From Pseudomonas fragi (GTDB lineage: Bacteria; Pseudomonadota; Gammaproteobacteria; Pseudomonadales; Pseudomonadaceae): a DNA stretch of 64,000 nt. The position numbers and the translations under genes are program-made. The stretch spans positions 4,526,001 through 4,590,000 of the forward strand of contig NZ_CP104861.1 in NCBI RefSeq assembly GCF_025426255.1, written 5' to 3'. This document shows, piece by piece, positions 18,021-25,615 of the stretch. How positions within the stretch are numbered: the first letter of the stretch is position 1; every line of letters begins with the position of its first letter. The notes beneath the pieces were generated by a model, which worked only from the letters and a program-made list of their open reading frames with translations, was not told the DNA's origin and searched no databases.

Positions 18021-18932
18021 TCAGGCGGCGAGGTGTTTTTTGTCGGCTTCGGTTTTCGGCGAGCGGGTGTCCGGGGTCGGCTTGAGCGCCTGGCTCAGGC
18101 GGCCGTCCACACCCACCGGCACATCGCCGTCGATGGTGGTGCGGCGCACGATGCGCTGGGCATCGCCGTAGTCGTTGATCGCTATATGCTGGGTGGCGCG
18201 GTTGTCCCAGATCACCACATCGCCTTCCTGCCAGCGCCAACGCACGGTGTTGTCGACATGGGTAATGCGGTCGTGGAACAGGCGAATCAGCTGCTTCGAG
18301 TCGCTGCTGCTGACACCCTGGATCTCTTTGACAAAGTGCCCCAGCAACAAACTTCTTTCGCCAGACTCCGGATGAACGCGAACTAACGGATGTTCGGTTT
18401 CATAAACTTGGGCGGTGAATTGTTCGCGATAACGCTTAAGGCCAGACTCATCGGTATTGCGCGGCGCGGCATAGTCATAAACATTGGTATGCAAGGCGCG
18501 CAGGCTGTCGGCAAGTTGCTTTAGAGGTTGTGGCAAGTCGGCATAGGCTGACGCCGTATTGGCCCACACGGTGTCGCCGCCATAAGGGGGAATGACCACA
18601 CCGCGCAAGATCGAAATTTTTGGATAATTGGCAACAAAGGTCACATCGGTGTGCCAGGAGTTGGCTCGGGTTTCCTTGGCATCCAGATTCAGGATGGCAG
18701 CACTTTGCTCGGCAGAGCGTACGGTTGGATGGGGTACTTGATCGCCGAAACGTCGGGAAAACGCTTCGTGCTCAGCGTCATCCAGATGCTGGTCACGGAA
18801 GAACAGGACTTTATATTTCAACAAGGCCTGATTAATAAACTCGAACGCTTGGGCACTGATATCACCGCCCAGTTTAACGCCTTCAAGTTGTGCACCAATT
18901 CGACCCGCCACGGGTTTTACTTGAATAGTCAT
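18021..18932 (-). CDS. Fe(II)/2-oxoglutarate dioxygenase, AtsK-like alkylsulfatase (TauD family)
   Basis: The 303-residue protein has the metal-binding triad His94 and Asp96 (NSWHTDVTF) and His249 (ATQHIAI). The 2-oxoglutarate-binding Arg lies in RIVRRTT. As remembered, P. putida AtsK shows long shared blocks (GGDTVWANTA, YETEHP.VRVHP, NTVRWRW..GDV.IWDNRATQH), closer than to taurine dioxygenase. AtsK releases sulfate from alkyl sulfate esters. It heads the operon, with GCAGGAG before the ATG. The 184 bases upstream (18933-19116) are AT-rich and probably hold the promoter. The substrate is not proven: taurine or other sulfonates remain possible. Confidence 0.85.
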   Translation of the reverse strand: MTIQVKPVAGRIGAQLEGVKLGGDISAQAFEFINQALLKYKVLFFRDQHLDDAEHEAFSRRFGDQVPHPTVRSAEQSAAILNLDAKETRANSWHTDVTFVANYPKISILRGVVIPPYGGDTVWANTASAYADLPQPLKQLADSLRALHTNVYDYAAPRNTDESGLKRYREQFTAQVYETEHPLVRVHPESGERSLLLGHFVKEIQGVSSSDSKQLIRLFHDRITHVDNTVRWRWQEGDVVIWDNRATQHIAINDYGDAQRIVRRTTIDGDVPVGVDGRLSQALKPTPDTRSPKTEADKKHLAA

Positions 18933-19116
18933 TACGCCACTCCTGCCTCACGAGTTGTTGTGGACAGATCATAAAGGCATAAAAGCAGCGCTGACTAATC
19001 ACTATTTAATCTAAAGATAGATGGGCATTTTAATAGAACAAAGACTATTTGAACGCCGAAAAACAGTTATAAATCCTAGGGTTGTAAGTTAATAACCAAT
19101 TTAATTATTTACCTGT

Positions 19117-20334
19117 TTACTTGGCCGCCTGCACCACCGCTGAACGCCCTGGCAAGCGGCCATTGAGCACCGCGTAGGCCACCAACCCGATCAGTAGCCC
19201 CCAGAATGCCCCGCCAATACCCAGCAACGTGATGTTGGCGGCGGATGCCAGAAAGGTGATCAGCGCCGCTTCCCGGGATTTGGCGTCTACCATCGCGCTG
19301 GCCAGGCTGCCACCGATGGTGCCGAGTAACGCAAGCCCGGCCAGAGTCGTGATAAAAGTGGCTGGGAATGCCATGAATACTGCCGCCAGGGTCACGCCGA
19401 AAATCCCCACCAGAATGTAAAACACCCCCGCCGCAATGCCTGCGACCCAGCGTTTGGACGGATCCTGCGAGGCTTCCTTGCCCGTACAAATAGCCGCTGT
19501 GATCGCCGCGATGTTGAACGCGTGGGAGCCAAAAGGCGCCATCAGCAAAGAACCGAGCCCGGTGAGCGTGACTATCGGATTGGCGCTGGTTTTATACCCG
19601 TCGTTACGCAGCACCAGCATGCCGGGCATGTACTGCCCGGTCAGGGTGATCAGAAACAATGGCAGCGCCACGCTGAGCAGAGCATTGAGTGAGAACTCGG
19701 GCCGGGTGAAGACCGGCGTCGCCAATTGCAGTGACAGGCCCGTCAGGTCAACACGCCCCTGACTCAGCAGAAATACCAGCCCCAACACCAGAATGCCCAC
19801 CACGGCGTAGCGCGCACTAAAGCGTTTGAGTACCAGATAGGCGGCGATCAACAGCCCGACCAGCAGCGGGTCAATGCTCATGCCGGCAAACGCGCCGATA
19901 CCGAACTGCAACAGGATCCCGCCCAGCAACCCGGCAGCTATACCCGGCGGGATCAAGCGAATGAGCTTTTCGAAATAGCCGGACAAACCCAGCAGCACGA
20001 AGGCCGCAGCCGAGATCATGTACGCACCTATCGCTTCGGCATAGGGCGTGGTGGCCAGCGCCACAACCAGAAACGCCGCAGCCGGTGTCGACCAGGCAGT
20101 GATGATCGGCGCACGGTATTTCCAACTGAGAAACAACCCGCTCACCCCTACCCCAATCGATACCGACCACACCCACGAGGCGGTCAGTTCAGGGCTCAAC
20201 CCGGCGACCTTGGCCGCCTGAAAGACCAGAATGAACGTACCGCCATAATTGACGATCACCGAGATTAAACCCGCGATAACCGGGTGAAGCAGATCGCGTA
20301 AACGCAGGGTTGAAGTTGAGGCGGTGGATGACAT
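19117..20334 (-). CDS. benE: Benzoate/H+ symporter family permease (BenE)
   Basis: The 405-residue integral membrane protein starts at the ATG complementary to 20332-20334, which has a GGAG site seven bases upstream; a frame reaching 20829 runs into the divergent regulator. It has roughly ten to twelve hydrophobic helices and BenE-typical segments (LHPVIAGLISVIVNYGGTF, ITAWSTPAAAFL, GLGSLLMAPFGSHAFNIAAITAAICTG). BenE proteins move aromatic acids with protons, but many family members have unknown cargo. No benzoate catabolic gene is in the window. It is divergent from a MocR regulator with 90 bases between them. Confidence 0.88.
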   Translation of the reverse strand: MSSTASTSTLRLRDLLHPVIAGLISVIVNYGGTFILVFQAAKVAGLSPELTASWVWSVSIGVGVSGLFLSWKYRAPIITAWSTPAAAFLVVALATTPYAEAIGAYMISAAAFVLLGLSGYFEKLIRLIPPGIAAGLLGGILLQFGIGAFAGMSIDPLLVGLLIAAYLVLKRFSARYAVVGILVLGLVFLLSQGRVDLTGLSLQLATPVFTRPEFSLNALLSVALPLFLITLTGQYMPGMLVLRNDGYKTSANPIVTLTGLGSLLMAPFGSHAFNIAAITAAICTGKEASQDPSKRWVAGIAAGVFYILVGIFGVTLAAVFMAFPATFITTLAGLALLGTIGGSLASAMVDAKSREAALITFLASAANITLLGIGGAFWGLLIGLVAYAVLNGRLPGRSAVVQAAK

Positions 20335-20424
20335 GGCGATGCTCCGTGCAAGTGGCGACGGGCAAAGTGTACGGATAGAATGGCCCGCCATTGCAGGCCA
20401 ATTTACCCATCCAGAGCAGACCAC

Positions 20425-21918
20425 ATGGGCAAAACCTTTGAGCTTGAAACCCTGAAAATCCGGCTCAACGATGTCGAGTTTCAACCGTTGGATTTGCACC
20501 AGCGAATTCAGCGAGCCCTGCGCAGCCTGATCCTCGACGGTGCTCTGGACCCCGGCCTGAAACTGCCCGCCACGCGAGTGCTGGCCCGGTCGCTCGGGGT
20601 AGCTCGCGACACGGTGGAGAACGCCTATGTGCAATTGCAGCGTGACGGTTTTATTGTGCGCCGCGAAGGTTCGGGCAGTTATGTCTGCCAGAGTGTCGGC
20701 AGCCAATTGCACGGGGTAAGGCGCAGTCGCAATCAACGACCTGCGGCCCGGCGCAGCCAGGCGCTGCCCGGTTCGGGCTTGAGTCGACGCGGGCAAATGA
20801 TCCTCGACAGCGGCGGCGTAAACGATCAACAGATGATCAGGGCGTTTGCCACCGGCCTACCGGAAACCCGCTCTTTTCCCGTAGCGGTCTGGGAACGCCT
20901 TCAGCGCCAGGTCATGAAGGAACACCGCGCCCATATTTTGTTGCACGGCGACCCGCAAGGCGCCGAGCCGCTGCGCAAAGCCATTGCAACGTACTTGAAC
21001 CTTGAGCGCGGGGCCAAGTGCGTCCCCGAACAGATTCTGGTGCTGAGCAGCACCCGTCAGGCCCTGTTCCTGTGTGCCCAGTTACTGGTCGACGCCGGTA
21101 AACCGATCCTGCTCGAAAACCCCGGCTACTTCGGTGCAAAAAAAGCTTTTGAGAGTGCCGAGGCCCAGATTGTGCCGATAGACGTTGATGCCCTGGGCAT
21201 CCGCACCGACCTGCTGCGCGCCGACCGCAGCGGCGCAAACTGTGTGTATGTCACGCCGTCTCATCAATACCCCACCGGGGCGACCTTGCCACTGCAGCGC
21301 CGTCTGGAGTTGATCAACTGGGCGCTCGAGCAGAGCAAGTGGATCATCGAGGACGACTACGACAGCGAATTCCACTACGACGGTTTGCCCACCGCCTGCG
21401 TGCAGGGGCTGGATAAACACCAACGCACGCTCTATATCGGCACTTTCAGCAAGACGCTCTATCCGGGCTTGCGCATGGCCTACATGGTGCTGCCTGACGA
21501 GTTGGTCAAACCTTTCACCTATGCGCGCAGCATCATGGACGGCCACACGCCCCAAGTCCTGCAACTGACCCTGGCGCGCTTTATGGAAGATGGTCACTAC
21601 AACGCCCACGTGCGTGCCATGCGCAAACTCTACGCCGGGCGTCGGGCCACGATGCTCGACGCTATCGACCGACATTTGCCGGGCATCGTCACCGCCCTGC
21701 GTCCGCAAGGCGGGTTACAGATCCCCTGTTTTCTGGCCGAAGGCCTGTCAGAACAAACAACCATTCGCCAAGCTGCCGCTGCCGGTATCCAACTGCCCGG
21801 CCTGAGCCGCCTTTACGCAGGCAAAGAGAAGCAACAAGGCTGGCTGTTGGGTTATTCATCCCTGACCGCCCATGAAATCGAGACCGCCATGGCGCGACTG
21901 GCCAGCGCCATTAGCTAG
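20425..21918 (+). CDS. MocR-type regulator: GntR DNA-binding domain fused to aminotransferase fold
   Basis: The protein has 497 residues from ATG 20425. A GntR winged helix lies at about residues 20-85 (LHQRIQRALRSLILDGAL, PATRVLARSLGVARDTVENAY). A linker and a class-I aminotransferase domain follow. The PLP lysine is in GTFSKTLYPGLRMAY near residue 350, and the EDDYDSEFHY block is present. MocR proteins such as PdxR, GabR and TauR sense PLP adducts. The gene is divergent from benE across 90 bases, so benE is the likely target. The ligand is unknown. Confidence 0.92.
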   Translation: MGKTFELETLKIRLNDVEFQPLDLHQRIQRALRSLILDGALDPGLKLPATRVLARSLGVARDTVENAYVQLQRDGFIVRREGSGSYVCQSVGSQLHGVRRSRNQRPAARRSQALPGSGLSRRGQMILDSGGVNDQQMIRAFATGLPETRSFPVAVWERLQRQVMKEHRAHILLHGDPQGAEPLRKAIATYLNLERGAKCVPEQILVLSSTRQALFLCAQLLVDAGKPILLENPGYFGAKKAFESAEAQIVPIDVDALGIRTDLLRADRSGANCVYVTPSHQYPTGATLPLQRRLELINWALEQSKWIIEDDYDSEFHYDGLPTACVQGLDKHQRTLYIGTFSKTLYPGLRMAYMVLPDELVKPFTYARSIMDGHTPQVLQLTLARFMEDGHYNAHVRAMRKLYAGRRATMLDAIDRHLPGIVTALRPQGGLQIPCFLAEGLSEQTTIRQAAAAGIQLPGLSRLYAGKEKQQGWLLGYSSLTAHEIETAMARLASAIS

Positions 21919-22054
21919 AGGCTGTTCTCTGAAGCGATTTCTGCCTCTTGTGGGAGCGTTGCTCTTAAGTGAACAACATTGCACCCGTAGACTGGTTTGT
22001 TGGCTGGTTTGTGCCGGTACGGATTTAGCCCATCGTACTTTTGATAAATATATA

Positions 22055-22080
22055 ACGCGCCTGTCGCCAATCAGGCGCGT
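22055..22080 (-). terminator. Stem-loop behind the DUF6124 gene
   Basis: A perfect 9-base stem (22055-22063 with 22072-22080, arms ACGCGCCTG/CAGGCGCGT) with an 8-base loop lies seven bases after the stop of the leftward DUF6124 gene. Read on the - strand it is followed by a T-rich run (TTATATATTTAT). It is a plausible intrinsic terminator, although the tail is interrupted by A residues. Confidence 0.65.
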
Positions 22081-22086
22081 GCTGCC

Positions 22087-22434
22087 TCAGTGCGTTGCCA
22101 GCGTGTCCAGCGATTTATCGACATAACCCTTGGCCAGCTCCACCAAGTGCACGGTCGACAACACCAAGTCGCGCGCGGGCCCGCTCAAGCCATTCCCCGC
22201 CTCATTCGCGCAGGCACCCGCACAGCGCAACAAGTCTGACGCCTGGGCCAAAGCCGCTTCTGAATTGACGCTGTCCGGGATGGCATACAGGGCCGTGCCC
22301 ACAGGGCGAAAAGGCTTATGGTTTTGCAGGTAATAATTGAGCGCACGCTCGGTGGCGATACGGTCCAGCAACGGGTCGTGACTGTCAGCAGCATCGAGGG
22401 GAGAAACAGGGGGATCGGGAGTGATTTTTTTCAT
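22087..22434 (-). CDS. DUF6124 (formerly DUF3077) family protein
   Basis: This is a 115-residue protein from ATG 22434 (MKKITPDPPVSPLD), with AGGAG at 22443-22447 eight bases upstream. The N-terminus MKKITPDPP and the ATERALNYYL stretch identify a family common in Pseudomonas, with no known function. The rest is helical (ALAQASDLLRCAGACANEAGNGL, then LVLSTVHLVELAKGYVDKSLD). There is no signal or membrane segment. The gene is preceded by a long structured leader with an internal terminator, so expression is probably controlled after transcription starts. Confidence 0.8.
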   Translation of the reverse strand: MKKITPDPPVSPLDAADSHDPLLDRIATERALNYYLQNHKPFRPVGTALYAIPDSVNSEAALAQASDLLRCAGACANEAGNGLSGPARDLVLSTVHLVELAKGYVDKSLDTLATH

Positions 22435-22442
22435 CGTGAAGA

Positions 22443-22662
22443 CTCCTAGTACATCAAAAGGAGCTGTCACTTATCGCGACTAAACGAATGGGTGGCAGCC
22501 GTGCGCAGGTTAGTCGACCGGTGTACTAGGAACCCGGCGCACCCGAAGGCGCCCTGCGCACGGCCACCATAAAACGCAGGCCGAAAAAAAGCGCCTCGCT
22601 AAGGTGGCGCATTGCGCCTAGTAACACCGGGCGACTAAACCCGACCGCTGTTTTGCAGCGGT
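22443..22662 (-). promoter_or_regulatory. Structured 5' leader of the DUF6124 gene
   Basis: Several inverted repeats are visible on the - strand. Bases 22617-22641 and 22508-22530 are near-complementary and could form a long closing stem. A 7-base hairpin lies at 22644-22662. A terminator lies at 22584-22610. A short 5-base pairing of 22459-22463 with 22443-22447 would cover the AGGAG ribosome site. From memory, closely similar sequence precedes many DUF6124 genes in Pseudomonas. A 145-residue frame across 22526-22963 is a by-product of this leader. The signal it responds to is unknown. Confidence 0.6.
22584..22610 (-). terminator. Intrinsic terminator (attenuator) inside the DUF6124 leader
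   Basis: On the - strand, GCGCC (22610-22606) pairs with GGCGC (22595-22591) and is followed directly by seven T residues (22590-22584). It lies about 150 bases before the start codon, so transcription would end early unless the structure is changed. The stem is short (5 bases), which leaves room for regulation. Confidence 0.65.
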
Positions 22663-22892
22663 GGAGCGAGACTATTCCCCGATTTGGACAGGCGCAAGCG
22701 AACGGGATTTTCTCGGATGTTTCACGGGAATGAAAGCGAATCGTCGTACGAATCACCTGATTATCTCTAGCTAGGCTCACAGAGCTGACCGCCCTTCTTT
22801 GGTTTGGCGGCTTAAACTCAGGAGCACATATGAACAATGCAGAACATTCAACCGCCCAATGGCACTTGAATAAGAAACGAGCAGATGCCAAC

Positions 22893-22912
22893 GTAATGAC
22901 AAATGTCATTAC
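22893..22912. promoter_or_regulatory. Palindromic operator of the toxin-antitoxin pair
   Basis: A perfect inverted repeat GTAATGACA-AA-TGTCATTAC lies 13 bases before the antitoxin ATG at 22926. Antitoxins of the RelB/DinJ ribbon-helix-helix class bind such palindromes to repress their own operon. Its position argues for 22926 over the upstream ATG 22830 as the antitoxin start. Confidence 0.75.
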
Positions 22913-22925
22913 ACGAGTCAAAACC

Positions 22926-23165
22926 ATGGCCTCCATCAATATCCGCATCGACGATGAACTCAAAGCCCGCGCCTACAAGGAACTTGAGCGTTTGGGTGTC
23001 ACCCCCTCGGAACTGGTCCGCCAGGCATTGCAGTACGTAGCCGAACGCGGTCAACTGCCCTTTCGCCCCATGCTGGTGACAGAAGAAGACGAAGCACTCA
23101 TCAACACCGTGCGCGAACGCCTGGCAGCGCCGCAAAGGGTCAAGTTGACACTGGATGACCTTTGA
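22926..23165 (+). CDS. RelB/DinJ-type antitoxin
   Basis: The 79-residue protein begins MASINIRIDDELKARAYKEL, a ribbon-helix-helix DNA-binding start typical of RelB/DinJ antitoxins, followed by LGVTPSELVRQALQYV. An in-frame ATG at 22830 would add 32 residues that run across the palindromic operator, so the shorter form is preferred. The acidic C-terminal part would wrap around and neutralise the toxin encoded next. The two genes overlap (23155-23165). Confidence 0.88.
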   Translation: MASINIRIDDELKARAYKELERLGVTPSELVRQALQYVAERGQLPFRPMLVTEEDEALINTVRERLAAPQRVKLTLDDL

Positions 23166-23442
23166 TCTTGAGTTTGACCAGCGCGCCCTCAAGGAATGGC
23201 ACAAACTCGCTGACACGGTCAGGCTGCAATTCAAGAGCAAATTGTCAGAGGTGTTGCTCAACCCCCGCGTTGAAGCCAACCGGCTGCGCAAGCTGCCCGA
23301 TTGTTACAAAATCAAGTTGCGCAGCGCGGGTTACCGCTTGATCTATCAGGTCATTGATCAAGAGGTTGTGGTGTTCGTCGTCGCCGTTGACAAGCGCGAA
23401 CATCAGGCCGCGTATCGCAAGGCGCAAGACCGCTTGAAGTAG
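23155..23442 (+). CDS. RelE/ParE-family toxin
   Basis: The 95-residue protein is of the RelE fold. It starts MTFDLEFDQRALKEWHKL, contains LSEVLLNPRVEANRLRKLPDCYKIKLRSAGYRLIYQV and ends with the DKREHQAAYRKAQDRL tail carrying basic residues. RelE toxins cleave mRNA in the ribosome. The spread of Lys and Arg fits RelE better than ParE (gyrase). Overlap with the antitoxin gene ensures coupled production. It is an isolated module between the DUF6124 gene and the nitrate locus. Confidence 0.9.
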   Translation: MTFDLEFDQRALKEWHKLADTVRLQFKSKLSEVLLNPRVEANRLRKLPDCYKIKLRSAGYRLIYQVIDQEVVVFVVAVDKREHQAAYRKAQDRLK

Positions 23443-23562
23443 ACCAGCCCATCAAAGGCAACGGCTAATCCAAAGCCCTTTAACAGCGGAATTTCAACTG
23501 GGTTTACCCCTGGCATATGCCTTGCACCCTCGCTGTATGCTTTTCGCCAAGGTGCAACTCCC

Positions 23563-24774
23563 ATGATCGAACCACACACAGGCCCTCTGGCCTGGGTCAA
23601 CGGCAGCGATGCCCCGGAAAAAACCGAAATCAACCTCGGTTTTATGGCCCTCAGTGATTGCGCCTCGGTGGTGGTCGCCGCCACGCAAGGGTTCGCCCAG
23701 CCTTATGGCCTGACTCTGAACCTCAAGCGCCAGTCGTCCTGGGCCAGCCTGCGGGACAACCTGGTCAGTGGCCAGATCGACGCCGCCCACAGCCTGTACG
23801 GCCTGATCTACGCCGTGCACTTGGGCATTGGGGGCGTGGCGGCCACTGATATGGCCGTGCTGATGGGGCTCAATCAGAATGGCCAGAGCATCAACCTCTC
23901 CCACGGTTTGCAAGCCCTGGGCGTGACCCGTCCTGAGGCGCTGCAACAACACGTGCACCAAAGTCGCTCAAAACTGACCTTCGCCCAGACTTTTCCCACC
24001 GGCACCCACGCCATGTGGCTGTATTACTGGCTGGCGAGCCAGGGTATCCACCCGCTGCAAGACGTCGACAGCGTGGTGGTGCCACCGCAACAGATGGTCG
24101 CGCACTTGCAGGCAGGACGGATTGACGGGTTCTGCGTGGGCGAACCGTGGGCCGCCAGTGCGGTAAAACAGAACATGGGCTTCACCCTGAGCACCACCCA
24201 AGCGCTGTGGCCCGACCACCCGGAAAAAGTCCTCGGCTGCACCAAGGCTTTTGTCGAGCAGTACCCCAATACCGCCAGGGCGCTGGTAATGGCGATTCTC
24301 GAAGCCAGCCGCTTTATCGAGCAAAGCGCCGAAAACCGGCGCAGCACCGCGCAGTTGTTGAGCGCCCCCGAGTACCTGAATGCCCCCGTTGAGTGCATTG
24401 AACCGCGCCTGCTCGGCGACTACCACGACGGGCTGGGCAATCACTGGCAAGACCCCCACGCGCTGCGCTTTCATGGCGACGGCGCGGTCAACCTGCCGTA
24501 CCTGTCCGACGGCATGTGGTTTATGACCCAGTTCCGCCGCTGGGGCTTGTTGCGCGAAGACCCGGACTACCTGGGCATAGCCCGGCAGGTTCAGCAACTG
24601 GCCCTTTACCGCGACGCCGCCAGCGCCGTTGGCGTGACCGCTGGTACAACGGACATGCGCAGCAGCCAACTGATCGACGGCAAGGTGTGGGACGGCACGG
24701 ACCCTGCAGCTTATGCACGAAGCTTTGCGCTGCATGCCATGAGCGCCAACACTCCTCTTCTCGCCCGTCGTTGA
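23563..24774 (+). CDS. nasS: NasS, nitrate/nitrite sensor of the NasS-NasT system
   Basis: The 403-residue protein belongs to the NrtA/CmpA nitrate-binding family, with EINLGFMALSDCASVVVAATQGFAQ and the GRIDGFCVGEPWAASAV block. It has no signal peptide, so it is cytosolic, as expected of NasS. In Azotobacter and Paracoccus, NasS holds the antiterminator NasT until nitrate or nitrite binds. The next gene is NasT, 14 bases downstream, and the P. aeruginosa locus has the same order. Bases 23443-23562 upstream hold no gene and should contain the promoter. Confidence 0.92.
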   Translation: MIEPHTGPLAWVNGSDAPEKTEINLGFMALSDCASVVVAATQGFAQPYGLTLNLKRQSSWASLRDNLVSGQIDAAHSLYGLIYAVHLGIGGVAATDMAVLMGLNQNGQSINLSHGLQALGVTRPEALQQHVHQSRSKLTFAQTFPTGTHAMWLYYWLASQGIHPLQDVDSVVVPPQQMVAHLQAGRIDGFCVGEPWAASAVKQNMGFTLSTTQALWPDHPEKVLGCTKAFVEQYPNTARALVMAILEASRFIEQSAENRRSTAQLLSAPEYLNAPVECIEPRLLGDYHDGLGNHWQDPHALRFHGDGAVNLPYLSDGMWFMTQFRRWGLLREDPDYLGIARQVQQLALYRDAASAVGVTAGTTDMRSSQLIDGKVWDGTDPAAYARSFALHAMSANTPLLARR

Positions 24775-24788
24775 CTGGAACCTGCCCC

Positions 24789-25364
24789 ATGCTGCGTATC
24801 TTGCTGATCAACGACACGGCGAAAAAAGTCGGCCGCCTTAAAGCTGCGCTGACCGAAGCCGGATTTGAAGTCATCGACGAGTCGGGCCTGACCATCGACC
24901 TGCCCGGGCGCGTCGAAACGGTGCGCCCGGATGTCATCCTGATCGATACCGAGTCACCCAGCCGCGATGTGATGGAGCAAGTGGTACTGGTCTCACGGGA
25001 CCAGCCACGGCCGATCGTGATGTTCACCGACGAGCACGACCCCGGCGTGATGCGCCAGGCGATCAAGTCCGGGGTCAGTGCTTACATCGTCGAAGGTATT
25101 CATGCCCAGCGCCTGCAACCGATTCTCGATGTGGCCATGGCCCGCTTTGAAAGCGACCAGGCTCTGCGCGCCCAACTGCACGCCCGCGACCAGCAACTGG
25201 CCGAGCGCAAGCGCATAGAACTGGCCAAGGGCCTGTTGATGAAAATGAAAACCTGCAACGAAGAAGAGGCCTACACCCTGATGCGACGCCAAGCCATGAG
25301 CCGCCAGCAGAAGTTGATTCAAGTGGCGGAACAGATCATAGCCATGAGTGAGTTGCTGGGCTGA
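24789..25364 (+). CDS. nasT: NasT, ANTAR-domain transcription antiterminator
   Basis: The 191-residue protein starts at ATG 24789. A receiver-like N-terminal domain covers about residues 1-120 (ILLINDTAKKVGRLKAALTE, then VILIDTESPSRDVMEQ). An ANTAR RNA-binding domain covers about 130-188 (RKRIELAKGLLMKMKTCNEEEAYTLMRRQAM). Free NasT binds paired hexaloop hairpins in nitrate-gene leaders and prevents early termination. Two such leaders lie downstream, before the transporter gene (25469-25552) and before nirB (28814-28908). Confidence 0.94.
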   Translation: MLRILLINDTAKKVGRLKAALTEAGFEVIDESGLTIDLPGRVETVRPDVILIDTESPSRDVMEQVVLVSRDQPRPIVMFTDEHDPGVMRQAIKSGVSAYIVEGIHAQRLQPILDVAMARFESDQALRAQLHARDQQLAERKRIELAKGLLMKMKTCNEEEAYTLMRRQAMSRQQKLIQVAEQIIAMSELLG

Positions 25365-25390
25365 CACCCTTCCCTGTAAATACTTCAACT

Positions 25391-25416
25391 GTGGGAGCGA
25401 GCAGGCTCGCTCCCAC
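25391..25416. repeat. Single REP-type palindrome
   Basis: A perfect inverted repeat with 12-base arms (GTGGGAGCGAGC/GCTCGCTCCCAC) and a 2-base centre lies 27 bases after the nasT stop and 22 bases before the sigma-54 site. It shares the outer sequence of the REPINs in this window but lacks their inner part. It may serve as the 3' end of nasST transcripts. Confidence 0.85.
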
Positions 25417-25438
25417 AAGAGGTGAGTTATTCACCTGT

Positions 25439-25454
25439 TGGCACACTTCTCGCT
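25439..25454 (+). promoter_or_regulatory. Sigma-54 (-24/-12) promoter for the nitrate transporter operon
   Basis: TGGCACACTTCTCGCT has GG and GC separated by exactly ten bases, as required for RpoN, and the first half matches TGGCAC perfectly. It predicts a transcript start near 25464, just before the first hexaloop hairpin. Nitrogen control by NtrC/RpoN is known for Pseudomonas nitrate assimilation. No NtrC site was located with certainty. Confidence 0.72.
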
Positions 25455-25468
25455 AAGCACTCACTACC

Positions 25469-25552
25469 GGTAACCAACGGCGGTTGCCCTACTTACGACA
25501 AAGACGTCGCTCACCTCATTCGCCCATGGCGGATCAGGTAGCGGCGTTTTTT
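25469..25552 (+). promoter_or_regulatory. ANTAR-type antitermination leader of the nitrate transporter operon
   Basis: The first hairpin at 25469-25488 has a 7-pair stem (with one G-U) and hexaloop AACGGC. The second at 25496-25509 has stem CGAC/GTCG and hexaloop AAAGAC. Both loops have A at position 1 and G at position 4, the known ANTAR-target rule. The 3' arm of the second hairpin (25506-25509) is also the 5' arm of the terminator at 25505-25552, so the two are mutually exclusive. NasT is encoded just upstream. Confidence 0.85.
25505..25552 (+). terminator. Leader terminator before the nitrate transporter gene
   Basis: CGTCGCT (25505-25511) pairs with AGCGGCG (25540-25546) including one G-U. 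The stem is continued by ACCT/AGGT and an inner CGCC/GGCG stem, and six T residues follow at 25547-25552. It would stop transcription 63 bases before the ATG at 25616 unless NasT holds the upstream hairpins. Confidence 0.8.
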
Positions 25553-25615
25553 CGTTTTGGCAACAGATCCACGCTCATGACTCCTTCTCGAAACGATTAA
25601 CCGTTGAGGTGCGCG

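Noticed and set aside
18021..18932. Assignment as true taurine dioxygenase TauD
   Set aside because: Shared blocks are closer to remembered AtsK alkylsulfatase, and no TauABC-specific or TauR-type context supports taurine; the family call is kept but the gene symbol withheld.
18933..19116. Possible small gene in the AT-rich gap between benE and the AtsK-like gene
   Set aside because: No frame with a ribosome site is seen; it is better explained as the promoter region of the sulfur operon.
20335..20829. N-terminal extension of the BenE permease
   Set aside because: It would run through the divergent MocR gene; the ATG at 20334 has a proper ribosome site and gives the normal family length.
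21948..21968. Possible REP remnant (TGTGGGAGCGTTGCTC)
   Set aside because: Only one decayed half is present; too short to list as a repeat.
22526..22963. 145-residue - strand frame before the DUF6124 gene
   Set aside because: It overlaps the toxin-antitoxin operator and the antitoxin start, and its sequence is explained by the structured leader. Similar frames recur with this leader elsewhere, as I recall, without evidence of translation.
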